From Phymorhynchus buccinoides (Eukaryota > Mollusca > Gastropoda > Neogastropoda > Raphitomidae), in NCBI GenBank assembly GCA_017654935.2, contig CM065682.1, positions 38,525,780 through 38,589,779 on the forward strand: a DNA stretch of 64,000 nt, written 5' to 3'. Of the stretch, positions 53,587 through 64,000 are shown piece after piece. The position numbers were made by a program, and so were the translations under genes. The first letter of the stretch is position 1. Each line of letters opens with the position of its first letter. The notes beneath the pieces were generated by a model. That model made no database searches. It was not told where the DNA came from and saw only the letters and a program-made list of their open reading frames with translations.

Positions 53587-54319
53587 TTGTATCTGCAAAG
53601 TATTTTGTGAACAAAACGGGAATGTCTATTTACCAAAAGAGAACAAAGTGCAAATATTATGTTGGTGCATGTTGTAGGCCTACACATTAAACGAATTAAG
53701 CAGACAAAAAGGCACTTCATTGTGCAGGATAGAAAATGGGCTTTTTCAACCTTTTTGTATTTTTTATTTCTGACTTCGACTTATCAGCAAACAACTTTCT
53801 CTTTGTATTACATTTACAAACTAAAGCTTAATTCTCATTACTTTATGCAACTGTCCCTCACAATTTATTTGTGTACTTGCTTTCAGAAAAGGCTTTATTT
53901 GTTTGCATAAGTCTTCTTGTTGCCTTATCGTTTACTGACTTTGTTATATGACCGTATAATAGTACTAGTCCTATAATAAAATGCTATTTAAACCAAGCAG
54001 GCAACTGTTCACATAGTAAGAAACACCGTCCACAAGGGTCTAAGACTCTTTTCTATGTCTGTGGCAACTGTAGCATTCAAAACAATAGAAAAAACAACAA
54101 GTGGGAAAACTGTGGTGTATATTTATCAGGCAAATGTTTCAGACTACTGTCCTTTGACGATGCCTGTCAATACTAATATTACTAATATTAGTATTGGTAG
54201 TGGTGCATGGTGGTTCCCATTTTACTTATTTATTATTTATTATCATCTTCATCATTATCACTGTTGTTAATGTTGTAGTGATTGTCCACTTAAACTCTTT
54301 TAATGTACACATTTATCTA

Positions 54320-54612
<293 letters not shown>

Positions 54613-54889
54613 CTGAGCTTTGCACAGTATGAATGTGTCAGTACACCAAACACTATAGGTCACACAGAAACCCAGACATATTGTATCAAACAACAACACT
54701 TTAGGCTCTTGGAAATGTCCATCTTAGTCAGCCACACAGACAATAGGATGAAAGAGAGCGGGGGGAAAAGACTACCTAAAAAAAAAAATTAAAGAAGAAA
54801 AGAAAGGAAAATAAAAGAAAGAGAAAAGGAACAAGGAAAAAAAGGAAGAAGGAAGAAAAAAGAAAAGAACGGGTAAAAAAAATGAAGGC

Positions 54890-55310
54890 GGAAGTGGTGG
54901 TGGGTTGCATGATGAGTGAGCAAGATAGCAGAGAGCGGATGAATGATTGGGTGTGGTGTGAGAGTTACATATTTGTTTTTGGTCAGGTCAGGTCAGGCTT
55001 TTAGGGCAGCCAGGCCTCGCGGCCTCTTGATGCGCCCTTTCTTTTGTTTGTTTGTTTTATGATTTTGTTTTGCAATTTGATTGGCATAACTGTGACGCTT
55101 TTTGAGCAATCACTGGTGCATTAATCATAATTGAATTTTAATACAGCAATTTTAGGATCACTATCCTAAATGTATGTGTCATATTTTTATTTAATATTTT
55201 GATTTTGATATATCTCATCTTATTTTACACGGTGGAAGACAAGTTTTCATGTGCGTTGTACAATGCCAATGGGCAATAAAATGTTTAAAAAAAACTTATG
55301 ACTTATGACA
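54890..55310 (+). mobile_element. LINE/SINE 3' region, inverted copy of 13285-13505 and of the 47730-47880 tail
   Basis: GTGGGTTGCATGATGAGTGA, AGCGGATGAATGATTGGGTG and GTGTGAGAGTTACATA match 13285-13505 reversed. The middle (54975-55140) matches the 3'UTR of the LINE fragment at 47535. The end GGTGGAAGACAAGTTTTCAT and CAATGCCAATGGGCAATAAA again match 13285-13505. So one family seems to be inserted in, or fused with, another. Confidence 0.7.
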
Positions 55311-55512
55311 TGTCTCCTTCTGTGGCAACAGAAATCATTCAGGCGTATTTCTGTAAAAAGATGACTAGGAAAATAGCCAATCAGAAAGATTTCTTCGTTG
55401 ACCTATTTTTGTCTTGGTCCCTACACATTCATTCTGAAAGGTGCGCAGTGTTCAACTTCTCTTACAAGTGTCTTTTTAGAGTTCGACGCAGAAGTGTCAG
55501 AACTCTGCCACC

Positions 55513-58500
55513 ATGCCAGGCCTCAAGATCGATCCACCTCCTCCTGCCAACGCTGGAATTCCTGGCATCCTGTCTACCTTGCTTTATAACGGTTCCAGAT
55601 TCACTGGGTACCAAAAAAGTAAAGGGAATTCCTACGACGTGGAAGTGGTCCTACAGGTTAGCAATGTCAAAGTTTTGATAATAGTGAGGAATTAGAGCTT
55701 CACTTGTGATGTGATTCAAGTATCTGTGCAAAGTCACTGACCAAATGTACATGCTATTATAGTTTATTTAGCCGTTTATCACACAATCACAATCAATGTA
55801 TTTATTCGTCCAATAAAATGGAAATGTGTGTGTGGTAAAAAGTTAAACAGTATGTAATAAAAGATCAAATATATTACACTAGTGCAACACCACTGGTCGC
55901 AACAGGGTTGCGCACCATTTCAGTTTAGGGAGAAATACCTAGGAGTCACCATCTCACAAGATATTATATTATTAGATGGGACACCCGCATCTCCAATGTG
56001 ACCAGTATGGCAGTAAAGACCAAAGTGGGCTCGGTCAAAATCAAAGAGACTCGTCAGGCGCTGGCCCATCCTTGAGTATGCCTCTCCAGTATGGCATCCA
56101 CACACTGCGAAAGATGTCGGCAAGGTGGAGAAGGTACAGCGAAGAGCTGCCCGCTTAGTGGTAAATAGGCACCGCCAGATATCCAGCATGGAAGACATGT
56201 ACACCCAGTTACACTGGACCAAACTCGCTGATAGAAGACGTGTTTCCAGACTGACTGCCTTCTTCAAGCTCATTGGGGACATTTTCATCAATACCCCGTA
56301 CAGCCCATCCCTCAATCGGCCAGCCAGACAAACAAGACAGTCACACCAGTCAACCTACCTTCCCTCCTGCAAAACGAGCTACAGAAAGTTCTCTTTCTTT
56401 CCTCAGACCATCGGAGATTGGAACTCCCTTCCAGTTCCACCTGAGGCAGTGACAGCCTCATTGGAAGGTTTCAAAGTTCAAGTCCCGGATTCAAATAAGC
56501 AACGCCCCCCTCCCCAATTCACACCCATTCCCCCAATCCCTCCCTCCACAACCCCACCTACCCTTTCCAACCCCTGACCTACCTTGCATCCCTTCTCCCT
56601 TGCATCCCCCCCATTACATCAAGGCTGACCATCCGGACGGCTACATTTTTGCCTGCAGTCTTTCTGCCTAACAGAAGCCCCCCTTTAGTACAACAACAGA
56701 ACCGTAAAAAAGATGATGGTGGTTGTTCAAAGAAAGAAGAAAAGAAGACTATCCTGTCACCTGTGTGGTTGCATGAAGACCACAGATAAAAGGCTAAGAG
56801 AAACTGCCTAGTAGTAGTACAAAGCTTTTGTCCGCCTAGTGCTGGAGTACTCGAGCACAGTGTGGAACCCTTATACCAAGAAGGACATCCACACCCTGGA
56901 AAAAATTCAAAGGAGTGCCTGCTGGGTGGCACACAAAACCTCCAGCCTGGATGAGATCCTCACAACACTAGAGTGGCCATCCTTGAAAGAAAGGAGAAAG
57001 AACAAAAGACTGGAGATGTTCTTCAAATACAACCAGGGACTTGCTGAAATCAACTCAGCCTATGTGCCACTGCCAGTTAGATCAGGCACAAGATGTGGCG
57101 CCAGGAAATCAAACGCCAAGGCGTACGACGTTCCATCATGTCATACGCTATACAGAAAAATGTCCTTCTTCCCCTGGACAATTCCAGACTGGAACGTGCT
57201 TCTCCAGGACATGGTGGAAGCTGAGTCTTTGGACCTCTTCAGGTCTGGACTCGGCTCCCAAATCTGATTCGACCACCACAGCTTCTATGCCGCTGGGTGA
57301 GGAAGGTGGTGAGCCACTGATAGAGTGGGCCTCGATTGCCTTAGCTGTCCAGTTTCTCCAGGAGTTTTGAGTGGGGCACAGTGTCAAATGCCTTAGCCTT
57401 AGCCGCCCTTAGAGAAATCTAAGATTGCCACATCTGTTTGTATAAAATATGTATATATATTCTTGTCAAAGCTCATGACAAAGGTCATGAAGGGTGGTGA
57501 CAAGTTGTGTCTCAGTGAGTCTCACACTGTCACAGGAGAATCCTTGACGAAAACCATGGGTTGAAAAGCTGGTAAGAATGTTGTGCTTCTCCAGATGGCT
57601 CATTAAGTTACTGCAAATAATATGCTCCAGGAGCTTGCTCGTCACAGATGTCATTGAGACTGGCCGGTAGTTCTCCGCCTGGTGTCTGTCCCCCTTCTTG
57701 AACACAGGTGCAATATTGGCTGTGAGCCTGTCATCCGACAGGTTTCCTGTGCTGACTGATTTCTGAAATATGCAGGTCAGTCCTCCTGCCAGCTGAGATG
57801 CACACTTTCAGCGCTCGGTTGGGGATGTTGTCTGGGCCTGCTGCTTTGGTCGGGTTATCATTCCGTAGCAGTTTTTCCACTCCATATTTTCCGATATGGA
57901 GAATATGGATTTGTTACCATCTTAAAAATAATAGAAAGGTGGTGAGTTCAACGGTTAAGGCTTATATGATAAAGTATAAGTTTGGTCACAATATGAATAA
58001 CAAATCACGACGTTTCGGGCTCAACCCGTTGTCCAGTGCTAAAAATAGACATGACATAGTCATAACATAATTATGTTCATTGAGTTAATATCACTTATGA
58101 TAATATCCAAAGAAGCATATCATCGCCTGCATCTGCATGCAAAAAGGAGACGTAAGTCGAAAGACGTCACTTCACATGAGGAATGGAAAACTCAATATTT
58201 CCGTTATTTTAGGTCAAATGACGTCATGTTTTGTTAATTTAACATTGCCATCAGTGTTTTATCATTGCAAATTCTTGTTTTACTGTTTTGTTAGATGATA
58301 CAGCTTGTCTTGATCAACTGGTAAGTTCAGCACTTTAAATTAAAGTTGACCAATTTTGACTTATGTCTCTTTTGCATGTAGACGGCGATATGTTAAGTTA
58401 ATATCAGTTATGATAATTGGTCCATGTCCGTGTATTACTATTACTTTTATTAGTTTTAGAAAATAAACTTAAAGCTATTAAAAAAAAAGATGAGAAAGCA

Positions 58501-61500
58501 AACAACCAAGAGTAAAAGTAACATGATTTTGATCACTTGGTATTTTCAGCATGTTGATCACGCCAACTCCTACCTGTGTGGGTACCTGAAGATCAAAGGC
58601 TTGACGGAGGAGTTCCCTACCCTGACCACCTTTTTTGACGGGGAGATCATCAGCAAAAAACACCCATTTCTGACCAGAAAGTGGGATGCAGATGAGGATG
58701 TCGATAGAAAGCACTGGGTAAAAATCTAGGCAAACTGTTGTCTTATTGGATTTGTAGTGGAACAAATATAATGACTTGTAAATTTTGATCAAAATGCTAG
58801 AATGTAGGTACTTCGTTTTCACTACTGTATGTTAATAAGCTAAGAATCGTCACAGAATATGAAACCTTTCACTTTTTATGTTTAGAATATCTACTAAGTA
58901 AATAGGTGGTGGTAGTCGAAAGAGGTATCACGATATGGGTCACCTATTGTTACATGCATGTATGATTTTCTAATGGAAAAGCATGATCCTTTTGTAGTAG
59001 TAATTTGATGCTAGACCAGCATTTTTTATTGATAAATTCAAGTGATGCATTCTGTTTGTTGCAAAGAAAGAAGAGGAGGGGAGGGGGAAGAGGTTAGTAG
59101 AAAAGATTGTATTGTTATATAATGTTAATAAGTTTGGGGATAATCCATCTCTTAAATTTTGTCATTTTTATATTGATTGTCACCAGTGCGCAACTGTTGA
59201 GATGTCACTTGTTTCTCTCCATAGTAAGAAAATCCAGTCTGTGGCCTTTTATCTTTTTTCTTTAAAATAATTATGTGGGTGAGTATTAATTGCATGTATA
59301 GCGCTTTTTCAAAATTCTGTCTTTTGGTGTTATCTTTCCCTGCTGTCTCGTTTCGAAGTTGGTTTGGAGTCGTTCCGGTTCAAACTTAGAAATTAAAAAA
59401 AATTGAAATTATCTACCGTAATAAGGCGACACAGCGCATAAGGCGCACCCCCTGCTTTTAATTTTTTTGTCGTAATTTGAACAAAGATAGGGTGCATACA
59501 CCCGATAAGGCGCAAAGAAACCAAAGAAATAAAAAAAGGAACGAAACGATCAGTGAAAGTAACATCATTACCGGGCTAGTGACGGAACTGGAAGCCTAAC
59601 TATATAACCAGTGTTACCGATTACGCAGATCTGTACGTAAATTACGTACAAAGTTTCAAGTCTGACGTATAAATTTTTCAGTCAATGCATCATTGTGACG
59701 TACAGTTTTTCTCTCAGTCGATTGCTTCCTCAAACGTGTTCGCCACGATCAGAATGTTGAAGCCATTTCGGCTTGCGGGAAACGATCAACAAAATATACT
59801 GGGCCTATTCTTTCACTACTATACCATGCTTGAAGCAGACGACAAAAACCATCATGAACCACAGAGTAATTTCCCTTTGTTTCTCGCCACCCATGCTGCT
59901 CGCACGTGCACTGAAGCCTAGCCCGCGCGTTTCTTGGAAGCAAAAAAATGGCGCTGCTTCGCTGGATTGCGAAAACTTTGACGCAAAGTTCTTCCAAAGA
60001 CTCTGAAGTTTTAAGTGAGGTGACAAAAACCCTCGAACCAGTTCCAGGCCCTTCAAGTTCTACTTCAACTGTCAGTAGTGATAAAAAGAAGAAAGTAACT
60101 CGCAAATTCAAGTCAAGTTGGTGTGAAGAATTTGACTGGCTTCAGCATCGTGATGGCAAGCTCTTCTGTAGTGCGTGTGCGCGTGCTTGTGTGTGTGATT
60201 GTGTGTGTGTGTTTGCATCATGATTACAAGTCTTATTTTTACTGAACAATTAATATCAATAAATGACTTCAAGCTTTGTACACATTGTTAAAGAGATTTG
60301 TCTTTATTTTAGAGCATATTGCCCATTTATTATGGCTTTTATTTTGACCCTCCAAAATTTTCAAATGACCCTTAAAATTTGGGGGCAAAGGGTCATGATG
60401 ACCCTTACAAATTTGGAAGCATGGGGAACACTGATAGCTATATTTTAATGCAATGTGAGTGAACTGTTGTCAGTTTGTTGTGGAAGCTACCAGAGCATGG
60501 TGAGTTGTTCATTTCAACTCTCGACCCCCTTACTTTTTTGTGTTTAGAGTATAGAAAGGGTGCAGGCACCGGATTGGGCGCAGGGGTCAAAGTTCAGTGA
60601 AAAAGTTGCGCCTAATAGGCCGTAAATTACGGAACCTTAAACGAAAGCTTTTTTCTTTTTTTTCACGTGTTTGGGCATTGAACGGTTGTATCAAGAAAAC
60701 AAAGAAGAACATAACTGTTTATAGCCATACATACACAGTTTAACAAATAAACATGAAAGTAGAAACAGGACATAATATCAAATCTTCTAGCTAATAACTG
60801 AGCAAGTAAGCACCCCTCTACTTCAATTGTTGAGCAGCCATGCCGTGCTTACTGCAGCAGATGATTCTGTTCTAACCAGAACTAAGTGTCCTAACAGGTA
60901 CACAACTCGTCTATTACTTCCTGTCTCATTTCGAAAAAGCGCTATTGAGTTAATTTTTTTGTTATTTGCCTTTGTCATCATATTTTTGAACAAGTTTTTA
61001 AACATTCAGATATCTAATGCTTAAAATAATAGGAATTATTTCAGGGGAAGTTCCTGTCCTTTTACAACTTCTCCAAGACGTTTAACTCTGACACCTTTGA
61101 CTACGATGAGCTGGATCGCACAGACTTTGTCTTCATGCGATGGAAGGTACATTTTTTATGTTAATAGAAGATTCGTAAATGCTTTCACATAATTATTACT
61201 ATTAGTACATTGTGTTGTTCACTTGTTGACTTTAAAAAAAAAGAAGTTTGATTAAAACCAATAGAAACTGTCGTTCAGCAGTATTGTGTTGTGTTGTACT
61301 GTTATGTTTATTGTATGTATTATTTGAATGTATTGTGTAGTAGTTTTGACTAGTACAGTATTACAATACAAATGATTGTTCAAAACAAATTGAAGTTGTG
61401 TTTGTGCTAACACTAGTAACATTGTGTGCATGGATAGTTTTTCACCATATGAAAAAGATTTAAAAGCGATCACAGAAATATTTTGGAAGATATTTGATCA

Positions 61501-63471
61501 GTGTTCCAGTTTGTTGACAGTTTCAAAAGTAAACCTTCGTTTATCACTATTTGACACTCCTAGAAATAGAACGGTAGAAGGTTATTTGGTTATCTTGTTC
61601 TTTACGCACACCTCAAACGTTTTATTTTTTAATAATGAGATTGTTGTATATTTGTACCACTGCATCCTATTGCTTAGTTTTCTGTGTTTCAGGAGCATTT
61701 TTTGGTTCCTGACCACACCATCAAGGATATCAGCGGAGCCTCGTTTGCCGGCTTCTACTATATCTGCTTCCAGAAGAGTACAGCCACTATTGAGGGCTAC
61801 TACTACCACAGGAGCTCAGAATGGTATGCATTTGAAATACATTAAATAAGGTATGAATATCCCCCTTGGGGATACCGGGGGATCTTTGGCACAAATAGTT
61901 CCCCCACCTTCTGAAAGTTATGTGCTTGTAACTTCCTCTAATCTGTCGCTCTCTTTGACTGCGAGTCTGCCTGTTCCCATTGCTTACTGTCATCTGCTAT
62001 CTTTCTGCCTTATTGGTCCATTCTTCTGCTTTTTTTCAAAAAGCACTTACAAAGATTTTCTCGAACCGAAGACGGACATTGCTGGGCCTGACTATTTCTT
62101 AATTGGGCACATGGGCCTTATGGTCTGAACTTGGAGTCTTTCGGATGAGACGTTAAACCGAGGTCCCGTGTACCCATGCACTTAGTAACTGACTTAGCAC
62201 ATGTTAACCCTCTTGCATTTATTCCGCCCAAAACCGCCCATCCAGAAGTTGCCTCTGTGTATTCAAGCCGCCCAAAACCGCCCGTAGCTTGCCCCCACTC
62301 TGAGACCCCCTTTGATGACATTTTCATCACGCACTAAGTTCTGGCTTGTTATACACACACTATGAAGAAGCTTCTCACTTGCACTGATATGATAATAACT
62401 GTATGGCACTCTGTGTGCTTCAGAAGACAGATTTTTCCTGAAAATGTAAGAAAGAATCCGAACACGGGAAGAAGCTTTGTCTGTAACAAATGCGAATGCA
62501 AGAGGGTTAAACCTAGTGGCAATGAAAAAGTTGCCATTTGGTCAAAATTTACCCACCCCACCCACCCTCCCGCCCTTTCCTTCCTCATCAGTCACATAAA
62601 ATCGCATGCAAAAAGTAATAAAAATAGGTGGCGCGCCTCTGGCTGTGACGCGCTCCAGGTGGGAGCAACCCGAATTTCACAGAGACATCTCTGTGACTAT
62701 AAAGTACCAAATACCAATAGCAGATGACGCATCTGTGCTCATATGACAGGAAACTGAGTGATTGAAGAAGAAGAGGATATTAATGCTGCTATTTCAAAAT
62801 AACATGTTACTCAGCTTGCATTTTAAAGTTAATTTTTTATGTTCAACAGTTTTGTTTTGTTTTTGAAAGTTATAAATATTTCAAGACTGCAATGCGCAAC
62901 TTTAAAAAAATCTGACTTGCGTCTTTGCAATTGTTTGATGGCAGTTAAAACCCTAAGTCCATTTGCAGAGTGCATATAAACGAGAAGCAGCCAACAGCTC
63001 ACACAGACGATTCATGTTATCTGCACCTGGCAAAAAACTCATACAAGAGCTCATATCGCATGTGACTTTCACTTGGACTACAATTATTTGTTCGGTTTAT
63101 TTTTGTTGTTATCTTTCATATCAACTTAGCCATACTTTTGTTTTGGACATTAAGCAAATGATTTAGAATAGCAAATTCAAACGTACAAATAAGTGGATGC
63201 ACACACACACACGCACGCGCACACACACACACGCACATGAAATGCTACATAAATGAACATCATGCCATCAGGGCTATAAAAAATTTCCTTCATCATCAAT
63301 AAAAAGAGAAAAGTTCTCAACTTGGATTTGAAAGCAGAAACCAAGAATGGTTAATCTAACGAGAGAACATGTATACTTATATACCATTTATGAAATGAAT
63401 TGGACAGGTACCAGTCCCTGAACCTGACCCATGTGAAGGAAAACAGCATAGCAGTGTACGAGTTCCGGTAA
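55513..63471 (+). CDS. GID4: GID4, substrate receptor of the GID/CTLH E3 ubiquitin ligase
   Basis: Beta-barrel receptor that binds N-terminal proline (and related) degrons for the CTLH E3 complex. Five coding exons: 55513-55656, 58550-58717, 61045-61146, 61693-61823, 63408-63471. Phases agree and give 202 residues plus TAA, matching the conserved C-terminal two thirds of human GID4 (about 300). Diagnostic blocks are [104 protein letters not shown] and the C-terminal EFR. The start has context GCCACCATGC. The exon stays open in frame back to an acceptor at 55479, so an N-terminal extension from an upstream exon is possible. Introns hold LINE fragments and a transposon remnant. Confidence 0.96.
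55925..56575 (+). pseudogene. LINE reverse-transcriptase C-terminal remnant 1
   Basis: Reading across frameshifts: YLGVTIS near the start, then [40 protein letters not shown] and [13 protein letters not shown]. These are the C-terminal blocks of CR1/Jockey-type non-LTR retrotransposon ORF2. The frame changes between 55925 and 56125 and a stop ends it in a proline/cytosine-rich tail. Dead copy in GID4 intron 1. Confidence 0.85.
56825..57267 (+). pseudogene. LINE reverse-transcriptase C-terminal remnant 2
   Basis: A single open frame reads [49 protein letters not shown] and [12 protein letters not shown], then a stop. It is the same protein region as remnant 1 but clearly a different LINE lineage. 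5'-truncated. Confidence 0.85.
57270..57900 (-). pseudogene. LINE reverse-transcriptase palm remnant 3 (opposite strand)
   Basis: Minus strand gives [10 protein letters not shown] (near 57830-57860), [48 protein letters not shown] and [17 protein letters not shown] followed by a stop. These are RT palm/finger blocks of a LINE. It abuts remnant 2 tail to tail. Several frameshifts and stops. Confidence 0.85.
58105..58395. mobile_element. Short relative of the 26400-27130 MITE
   Basis: Left end ATCATCGCCTGCATCTGCAT with GACGTAAGTCGAAAGACGTC, and right end TTTTGCATGTAGACGGCGAT, are diverged inverted repeats matching the 26400-27130 element. About 290 bp, in GID4 intron 1. Confidence 0.65.
58730..59400. 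other. GID4 intron 2, left part, nothing recognised
   Basis: AT-rich intron sequence without a recognisable exon, RNA gene or repeat end. Confidence 0.5.
59412..60640. mobile_element. Transposon remnant of the GGACTATAAGGCGCA family with a coding exon
   Basis: Left end ACCGTAATAAGGCGACACAG with GCATAAGGCGCACCCCCTGC, and right end GGATTGGGCGCAGGGGTCAA with CGCCTAATAGGCCGTAAATT and ACGGAA, are inverted relatives of the ends at 45417-45838. Inside at 59948-60223 is a frame with a zinc-finger-like segment. This may be a partly deleted copy of the autonomous partner of this MITE family. Confidence 0.65.
59948..60223 (+). pseudogene. Zinc-finger-type N-terminal exon of a transposon protein
   Basis: The frame starts [15 protein letters not shown], has [16 protein letters not shown] sequence (seen as [18 protein letters not shown]) and LFCSAC. 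The pattern K-[FY]-x-x-x-W-x-x-x-F-x-W-L followed by C-x-x-C resembles N-terminal finger domains of hAT-related proteins such as the ZNF862/C17orf113 group (from memory). After the CxxC it runs into a GT repeat and stops, so it is truncated or continues in a lost exon. Confidence 0.5.
61856..62110 (+). repeat. Interspersed repeat family G, variant copy
   Basis: CCCCTTGGGGATACCGGGGG, AAATAGTTCCCCCACCTTCT, TGTAACTTCCTCTAATCTGT and TCTCGAACCGAAGACGGACA. It shares its 3' half with 30738-30965. It begins about 30 bp after the GID4 exon-4 donor. Confidence 0.75.
62110..62345 (-). mobile_element. SINE body fragment
   Basis: TCTTTCGGATGAGACGTTAA with ACCGAGGTCCCGTGT is a module shared with the SINE at 52395-52583. 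It is followed by a GCCGCCCAAAACCGCCC direct repeat (two copies at about 62225 and 62267). Confidence 0.6.
62520..62725 (+). repeat. Interspersed repeat (copies at 7955-8165 and 14975-15165)
   Basis: TTGCCATTTGGTCAAAATTT, GGCGCGCCTCTGGCTGTGAC, AGGTGGGAGCAACC and TGTGACTATAAAGTACCAAA. Close reverse-complement match to 14975-15165. Confidence 0.8.
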
Positions 63472-63774
63472 ACGGATTCACAAGTTGCTACGCTTGCAAC
63501 AGACCATACCGGGATAGAGGGACTTGGTGTTGTGAAAGGAAGGCTGCGGTGAAGGTGAAGCGGATGGAAGAGACTTGGTCTGAAATGCCGGTGTCTTGCT
63601 GCTGGACAGGAGTGAATCTTTATTCGCCCATCTTTTGGACATTGATGGGGAAATGTGTGACAACACCAGTTAGTTTTGTAAGTGTGTGAAAAGAGTGGTC
63701 ACTTTATTTTGTAGATTGTCTTATTTGATCGTCTGTTAACCTTTACCGGATCATGCTTTTGACTACACAGACAC

Positions 63775-64000
63775 GATGGCGGGGGTCTTCCACGACCCCC
63801 TACTCAGCAAAGAGCGAATTCCTAGGTGTTTATCCCTGTCCGAATGGCGGGGGTCTCCCACGACCCCATCTTGTCAATGAGTCACCATGTGTTTATCCCT
63901 ATCCGGATGGTGGGGGTCTCCCATGACCCCTACTCAATGCACTGCAGTGCTCTTTAAAGTAGGGGTCGTGGGAGACCCCCGTCATCCGGACAGGTATATC
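63775..64000. repeat. Cluster of GGGGGTCTCCCACGACCCC palindromic units, cut by the window edge
   Basis: GGCGGGGGTCTTCCACGACC at 63780, GGCGGGGGTCTCCCACGACC at 63846 and GGTGGGGGTCTCCCATGACC at 63908 are direct copies. AGTAGGGGTCGTGGGAGACC at about 63959 is an inverted copy, so 63894-64000 forms a hairpin with arms of about 40 bp (TATCC-TATCCGGATG ... CATCCGGACAGGTATA). Each unit is bordered by TTTATCCCT-TCCG. It lies about 300 bp after the GID4 stop codon. Confidence 0.8.

Overview
The window is from an intron-rich, repeat-rich animal nuclear genome. I assembled four multi-exon genes by matching conserved protein segments and requiring compatible splice phases at each junction. The protein residues, the style of the interspersed repeats and the very long CA/GT/GA tracts suggest a lophotrochozoan, probably a gastropod mollusc. 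The species call is inference.

Gene layout, left to right: (1) a TOM1/TOM1L2-like VHS-GAT trafficking adaptor on the minus strand, start codon at 24496, exons running down to 3303 and perhaps 1770, with the C-terminal end off the left edge or unseen; (2) DRC3 (LRRC48), a ciliary nexin-dynein regulatory complex subunit, plus strand, 10 coding exons 25634-37321, 525 codons plus stop; (3) ATPAF2 (ATP12), the mitochondrial F1-ATPase assembly chaperone, minus strand, 8 coding exons 53565-40495, 293 codons plus stop; (4) GID4, substrate receptor of the GID/CTLH E3 ligase, plus strand, 5 coding exons 55513-63471, 202 codons plus stop. Order and orientation (minus, plus, minus, plus) match, from memory, the human 17p11.2 block TOM1L2-DRC3-ATPAF2-GID4, so this appears to be very old microsynteny with two head-to-head pairs and one tail-to-tail pair.

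The rest is introns and short intergenic DNA packed with mobile-element debris: TTAA-flanked piggyBac-type MITEs (one with a paralogous empty site in the same window), hAT-like and pogo-like MITEs with visible target-site duplications, long palindromes (one with telomere-like repeats), tRNA-headed SINEs, a 5S-rRNA-headed SINE, decayed LINE reverse-transcriptase fragments, and a transposon remnant still carrying a zinc-finger-like exon.

The most unusual signal is that several tandem arrays lie exactly across exon boundaries of DRC3 and ATPAF2, multiplying real splice acceptors, splice donors and a stop/3'UTR. A second highlight is a textbook U12-type AT-AC intron in DRC3. I see no CRISPR array, operon or prokaryotic defence system.
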